Shown: in pieces, positions 6,894-10,101 of the stretch
How positions within the stretch are numbered: the stretch's first letter is position 1
Layout of the letters: every line of letters begins with the position of its first letter
NCBI GenBank assembly: GCA_020632885.1
Contig: JACKEQ010000081.1
Span: forward strand, 1 to 10,101
Direction: 5' to 3'
Source of the DNA: Alphaproteobacteria bacterium
GTDB lineage: Bacteria > Myxococcota_A > UBA796 > GCA-2862545
DNA length: 10,101 bases
The notes under the pieces: model-generated
Told to the model about the DNA's origin: nothing
The model's input: only the letters and a program-made list of their open reading frames with translations
Databases searched by the model: none
Program-made: the position numbers and the translations under genes

Positions 6894-8339
6894 TCAGAGC
6901 GGCAGGCGGACCTCCACGCGCGTCCCGCGTCCCGGTTCGCTGTCGAGGTGCACGGTGCCCCCGTGGACCTTCGCCAGGGTCTCGACGATGGCGAGGCCGA
7001 GGCCCGCGCTGGCACCCGTGCGGGACGGGTCCACCTGGTGGAAGCGCTCGAACACGTGCGCCACGTGCTCGGCCGGGATGCCCTCGCCGTCGTCCTCCAC
7101 GCGGATGCGCACGCTGTCGCCATCGACCGCCAGGCTCACGCGCACGGTTCCCGTGGACGGTGTGTGGCGCAGGGCGTTGTCGAGCAGGTTGCGCACGATC
7201 ATGCCGACGGCGGCGGGGTCCGCGGGCACGGTCAGGGTGTCCGGTACGTCGAGGGCGACGGGGGGTGAGGGCGAGAGCGCGCGCACCGTGTCGACCGTCT
7301 CGCGCACGACGTCGGCGAGGTCGACGCTCCCAGCGGTCCGCGCCCCATCCCGGTCGGCGCGCGCCAGGCAGAGGAGCTGGTCGAGGGTGGCCTGCATGCG
7401 CTCCACCTGGTGCAGCACGCTCTCGAAGGCCTCCCGGGTGGTGAGGTCGGCGACCCCGAGGCGGAGCGCGACCTCGACCTCGCTCCGGATCACCGACAGG
7501 GGCGTGCGCAGCTCGTGGGAGGCGTCCGAGGTGAACCGGGCCTGGCGGGCGTAGCTGTCCTGGGCGCGCTGGAACGCGTGGTTGAGGGTGTGGGCGAGCC
7601 GGTCGACCTCGTCGCCGTTGTTCGAGGGTGCGAGGGGGGCAGCGTCCAGGGGCAGCCGCACGGCCTCCGCGTCGCGGGCCAGGTCGTTCAGGGGCCGCAC
7701 GAGCCGGCCGGCGAGGACCTGGGCGATGGCGAACGCCGCCAGGGTCCCGAGGGTCCCGAGCAGGACGATCTGGCCGAGGAGGGCTCTCGTGCGGGCCCGA
7801 ACGGGGGCGAGATCGCGGACGACGGTGATCTGCAGGGTCGGCGGGGACGCGAGGTCGGGCGGCAGACCCCGCACCATCTCCTCCTCTCCGCGCTCGACCC
7901 GCGCGAGGAACAGCCCGGTCCACGCGCGGGTGGCGTGGTCGCCGACGGTGCGGTCGACCACCTGCAGCCCACCGACCCGGACGGGGCGCGTCCAGGTACC
8001 GGGCTCTCCGGTGGGGTCGGGGAGACCGACGATCTTGCCGAGCAGCTCGGGGGCGTGCTCCTCCAGCACGCGACCGTCCGGATGCACGCGCACCTGCCAG
8101 GCCAGGAGGTCGCGCGTGACCTCGGGGGCCGGTCCGGGACCGCCCTCGAAGTCCACGATCCAGCCGTCCTCGCCGTGGGCGATGTGCCCCGCGAGCGCTG
8201 CCGCGCGGGTCTGCAGGTCGTCGTCCACGTCCTGGGTGCGCTGGGCGAGCACCGATCGGGTCTGCAGGAGCAGCACGAGGACCAGGAGGGTCACGAGGGG
8301 GCCCACGATGGCGGCCGTGACGCGGGTCCGGAGGGTCAC
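6894..8339 (-). CDS. Two-component sensor histidine kinase (HAMP, HisKA, HATPase)
   Basis: A 481-residue membrane kinase. TM1 is about residues 8-28, the periplasmic sensor about 32-186, TM2 about 188-209, and HAMP about 210-262 (VRPLNDLARDAEAV). The dimerisation/phosphoacceptor helix carries SDASHELRTPLSVI with the phosphorylated His275. The ATP-binding domain shows the N box NLLDNALRH (384-392), G1 box EDDGEGIP (415-422), F box VFERFHQVD (429-437) and G2 box GASAGLGLAI (442-451). All catalytic residues are present. The sensor region has scattered histidines (52, 55, 86, 95, 135) and acidic residues but no recognised domain. The GTG start overlaps the regulator's stop (GTGA, 8339-8336) and is supported by GGGAGG at 8352-8347, seven bases upstream. 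By position it senses the stress that the downstream efflux genes relieve, probably periplasmic metal; the ligand is inferred from context only. Confidence 0.95.
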   Translation of the reverse strand: MTLRTRVTAAIVGPLVTLLVLVLLLQTRSVLAQRTQDVDDDLQTRAAALAGHIAHGEDGWIVDFEGGPGPAPEVTRDLLAWQVRVHPDGRVLEEHAPELLGKIVGLPDPTGEPGTWTRPVRVGGLQVVDRTVGDHATRAWTGLFLARVERGEEEMVRGLPPDLASPPTLQITVVRDLAPVRARTRALLGQIVLLGTLGTLAAFAIAQVLAGRLVRPLNDLARDAEAVRLPLDAAPLAPSNNGDEVDRLAHTLNHAFQRAQDSYARQARFTSDASHELRTPLSVIRSEVEVALRLGVADLTTREAFESVLHQVERMQATLDQLLCLARADRDGARTAGSVDLADVVRETVDTVRALSPSPPVALDVPDTLTVPADPAAVGMIVRNLLDNALRHTPSTGTVRVSLAVDGDSVRIRVEDDGEGIPAEHVAHVFERFHQVDPSRTGASAGLGLAIVETLAKVHGGTVHLDSEPGRGTRVEVRLPL

Positions 8340-9010
8340 CGCGGCGCCTCCCGCAGCGTGTAGCCGATGCCGCGGACGGTGCGCACCAGCGTGCCGTGGT
8401 CACCGAGCTTACGCCGGAGGCTGGACACGTGGACCTCCAGGGCGTTGGAGGCGGGCTCGGTCTCGAGGTCCCAGAGGCGCCCCGCCAGGGCGTCCCGGGT
8501 GACGATGGAGCCCGATCGCTTCATGAGGAGGTGCAGGAGCTCGAGCTCCTTCGCGGTGAGCTCGAGCTCCACGCCGTCGCACCAGGCGCGGTGCTCCGCG
8601 GGGTCGAGCACCAGGGGCCCGGTCGCCAGGCGTGCGCCCGTGGGGCCGGGTGACCGGCGGAGGAGCGTGCGCACCCGCGCGCAGAGCTCGTCGAACGCGA
8701 AGGGCTTCACGAGGTAGTCGTTGGCCCCCGCGTCCAGGCCCTCCACGACGTCCGCGGTGGTGTCGCGGGCGGTGAGGAACAGGAGGGGCGCCGAACCGCC
8801 CGTGGCGCGGTACGCCCGGCACAGGTCCACACCCGACAGACCCGGGAGCATGCGGTCGACCACGAGGAGGTCCCACCGCTCGCGCTGCGCGCGCGCCAGG
8901 CCCCGCACCCCGTCGGGAGCCACGCCCACGGTGTGGCCCTCCGCTCCCAGGCCGCGCTGGAGGAGCAGGGCCTGGCGGTCCTCGTCCTCGATCACGAGGA
9001 TCCGCGCCAT
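8336..9010 (-). CDS. OmpR/PhoB-family DNA-binding response regulator
   Basis: A 224-residue regulator of standard length. The receiver domain (about 1-116) has the acidic pair E8/D9, phosphoacceptor Asp52 in VDRMLPGLSG, Thr80 in LFLTARD and Lys102 in YLVKPF. The C-terminal winged helix (about 126-221) ends in the family's signature: LTAKELELLHLLMKRSG, then NALEVHVSSLRRKLGD (recognition helix) and the wing VRTVRGIGYTLR. ATG 9010 overlaps the stop of the upstream ligase gene (TGATG) and has no convincing Shine-Dalgarno, so it is likely translated by coupling. It pairs with the kinase that begins four bases before its end. A plausible target is the direct repeat at 6870-6886 in front of the efflux genes. 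The closest functional analogues are CusR, CopR and CzcR, although this assignment rests on context. Confidence 0.95.
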   Translation of the reverse strand: MARILVIEDEDRQALLLQRGLGAEGHTVGVAPDGVRGLARAQRERWDLLVVDRMLPGLSGVDLCRAYRATGGSAPLLFLTARDTTADVVEGLDAGANDYLVKPFAFDELCARVRTLLRRSPGPTGARLATGPLVLDPAEHRAWCDGVELELTAKELELLHLLMKRSGSIVTRDALAGRLWDLETEPASNALEVHVSSLRRKLGDHGTLVRTVRGIGYTLREAPR

Positions 9011-10101
9011 CAGGCGGGTCCGAAGCGGCCGACGCCCCGGGCGCGCAGGGCGGCCGTGATCTCCGCGAGGATCACGGGGTCGTCGATGGTGGCGGGCACC
9101 GGGACGTCCGCGTCCGTCGTGAGCTTCCGGAGGGTGCGCCGGAGGATCTTGCCCGAGCGGGTCTTCGGGAGCCGACCGACCACGATCGTGCGCTTGAAGA
9201 CCGCGATTGCGCCGATGGCCTCGCGCACGGAGGCCACGAGCTCCGCCTCGAGGTCCGCGGGGTCGAGACGCACGCCGTCGGAGAGCACCAGGAACCCGAT
9301 GGGGACCTGGCCGCGCAGGGCGTCGTCGATGCCCACCACGGCACACTCGGCGACGGCGGGGTGCTTCGCCACCACGGCCTCCATCTCGCCCGTGGAGAGC
9401 CGGTGTCCGGCGACGTTGATCACGTCGTCGATGCGGCCGAGCACGAACACGTACCCGTCCCGATCGACGTACCCGCCGTCACTCGTCAGGTAGTACCCGG
9501 GGTACCGCGAGAGGTAGCTCTCCAGGAACCGCGCGTGGTCGTTCCAGAGGGTGTGGAACGCCCCGGGCGCCAGCGGCAGGCGGACGGCGATGTCGCCCGT
9601 CTCCTCCGGCTCGCACACGGATCCGTCCTCGCGGAGGGCCACCACGTCGTACCCGGGCACGGGCCGGCCCGCGCTGCCCGCCTTCACCTCGATGCCGCCG
9701 AGCTCCCGGCCGTAGGCGACCATCGGCCAGCCGGTCTCGGTCTGCCACCAGTGGTCGAGCACCGGCTTCCCCGTGTGCTGCTGGAGCCACGCGAGGGTGG
9801 GGGGATCGAGGCGCTCGCCGGCCACGAAGATGGCGTCGAGGCAGGAGAGGTCGTGGCCCTCGAGCCCGCGGGCGTCGGGGTCCTCTTTCCGGATGGCGCG
9901 GAAGGCGGTGGGGGCCGTGAAGAACACCGAGACGCGATGCTCGGCGATGACCCGCCAGAAGGCCGCCGCGTCGGGGGTCTTCACGGGCTTGCCCTCGTAG
10001 AGGACCGTCGTGCAGCCCGTGATCAGCGGCGCATACACGATGTAGCTGTGCCCCACGACCCAGCCGACGTCGGAGGCCGCCCAGAACACCTGGCCCGGAG
10101 C
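9010..10101 (-). CDS. prpE: Propionyl-CoA synthetase-like acyl-CoA ligase (PrpE/ACSS3 family), C-terminal part
   Basis: The frame is open to the window end; 363 residues are visible, a little over half of a family member of about 630. It would activate a short-chain acid (propionate, perhaps acetate) with ATP and CoA via an acyl-AMP. The adenylate-forming motifs are intact: HWWQTETGWP at fragment residues 117-126, the ATP-ribose aspartate in YLTSDGGYVDRDGY (204-217), the hinge GRIDDVINVAGHRLSTGE (222-239) and the C-terminal PKTRSGKILRR (312-322). Lys318 of the last motif is the catalytic lysine, acylated and controlled by deacylases in Acs/PrpE proteins. HWW before QTETG and GHRLST point to PrpE/ACSS3 rather than Acs proper. 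Its stop overlaps the response-regulator start (TGATG), an unexpected partner for a metal-response operon. Start and promoter lie outside the window. Confidence 0.85.
   Translation of the reverse strand, partial: APGQVFWAASDVGWVVGHSYIVYAPLITGCTTVLYEGKPVKTPDAAAFWRVIAEHRVSVFFTAPTAFRAIRKEDPDARGLEGHDLSCLDAIFVAGERLDPPTLAWLQQHTGKPVLDHWWQTETGWPMVAYGRELGGIEVKAGSAGRPVPGYDVVALREDGSVCEPEETGDIAVRLPLAPGAFHTLWNDHARFLESYLSRYPGYYLTSDGGYVDRDGYVFVLGRIDDVINVAGHRLSTGEMEAVVAKHPAVAECAVVGIDDALRGQVPIGFLVLSDGVRLDPADLEAELVASVREAIGAIAVFKRTIVVGRLPKTRSGKILRRTLRKLTTDADVPVPATIDDPVILAEITAALRARGVGRFGPA

Noticed and set aside
5087..7444. Large plus-strand open frame opposite the channel, adaptor and kinase genes
   Set aside because: It is antisense to three well-recognised genes, has biased low-complexity composition, and crosses their intergenic gap without any recognisable domain.
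8403..9346. Upstream extension of the response-regulator frame into the ligase gene
   Set aside because: Residues before the ATG at 9010 are Arg/Gly/Pro-rich and have no receiver-domain match; the canonical MARILVIEDED start is at 9010.

Overview
This is a GC-rich, tightly packed bacterial segment. The organism is very likely Gram-negative, because the window encodes a complete tripartite RND efflux system with an outer-membrane lipoprotein channel. Base composition and gene style would fit a Myxococcota/deltaproteobacterium or another high-GC proteobacterium, but nothing in the window fixes the taxon.

Layout. The left edge (1-63) holds the first five codons of a minus-strand gene that runs out of the window, and a short AT-richer intergenic region. 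A plus-strand MarR-family regulator follows (64-483). Everything else is on the minus strand, read from right to left: the C-terminal part of a propionyl-CoA synthetase-like ligase (10101-9010, cut by the window end), an OmpR-type response regulator (9010-8336), its sensor histidine kinase (8339-6894), a 58-nt gap with a candidate response-regulator box, an outer-membrane efflux lipoprotein (6835-5495), a periplasmic adaptor (5495-4605), a CzcA/CusA-type heavy-metal RND pump (4605-1540) and a DMT/EamA-family transporter (1543-467) with a very histidine-rich C-terminal tail. The EamA and MarR genes meet tail to tail and share 17 nt. No stretch longer than about 60 nt lacks a gene, and I see no RNA genes, mobile elements or CRISPR.

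How the genes fit together. Five of the six junctions in the minus-strand run are start/stop overlaps (TGATG, GTGA, TGATG, TGATG, ATGA), which points to one translationally coupled transcription unit. It is interrupted only by the gap before the outer-membrane component, where a CTTCA-N6-CTTCA direct repeat with 11-bp period lies. The simplest model is a metal-sensing two-component system that activates a metal-efflux operon through that box. The most distinctive element is the last gene: an EamA transporter whose tail of about 69 residues carries 23 histidines, translationally coupled to a heavy-metal RND pump. It suggests a two-stage or dual-route metal export module. The metal is not determined by the sequence.
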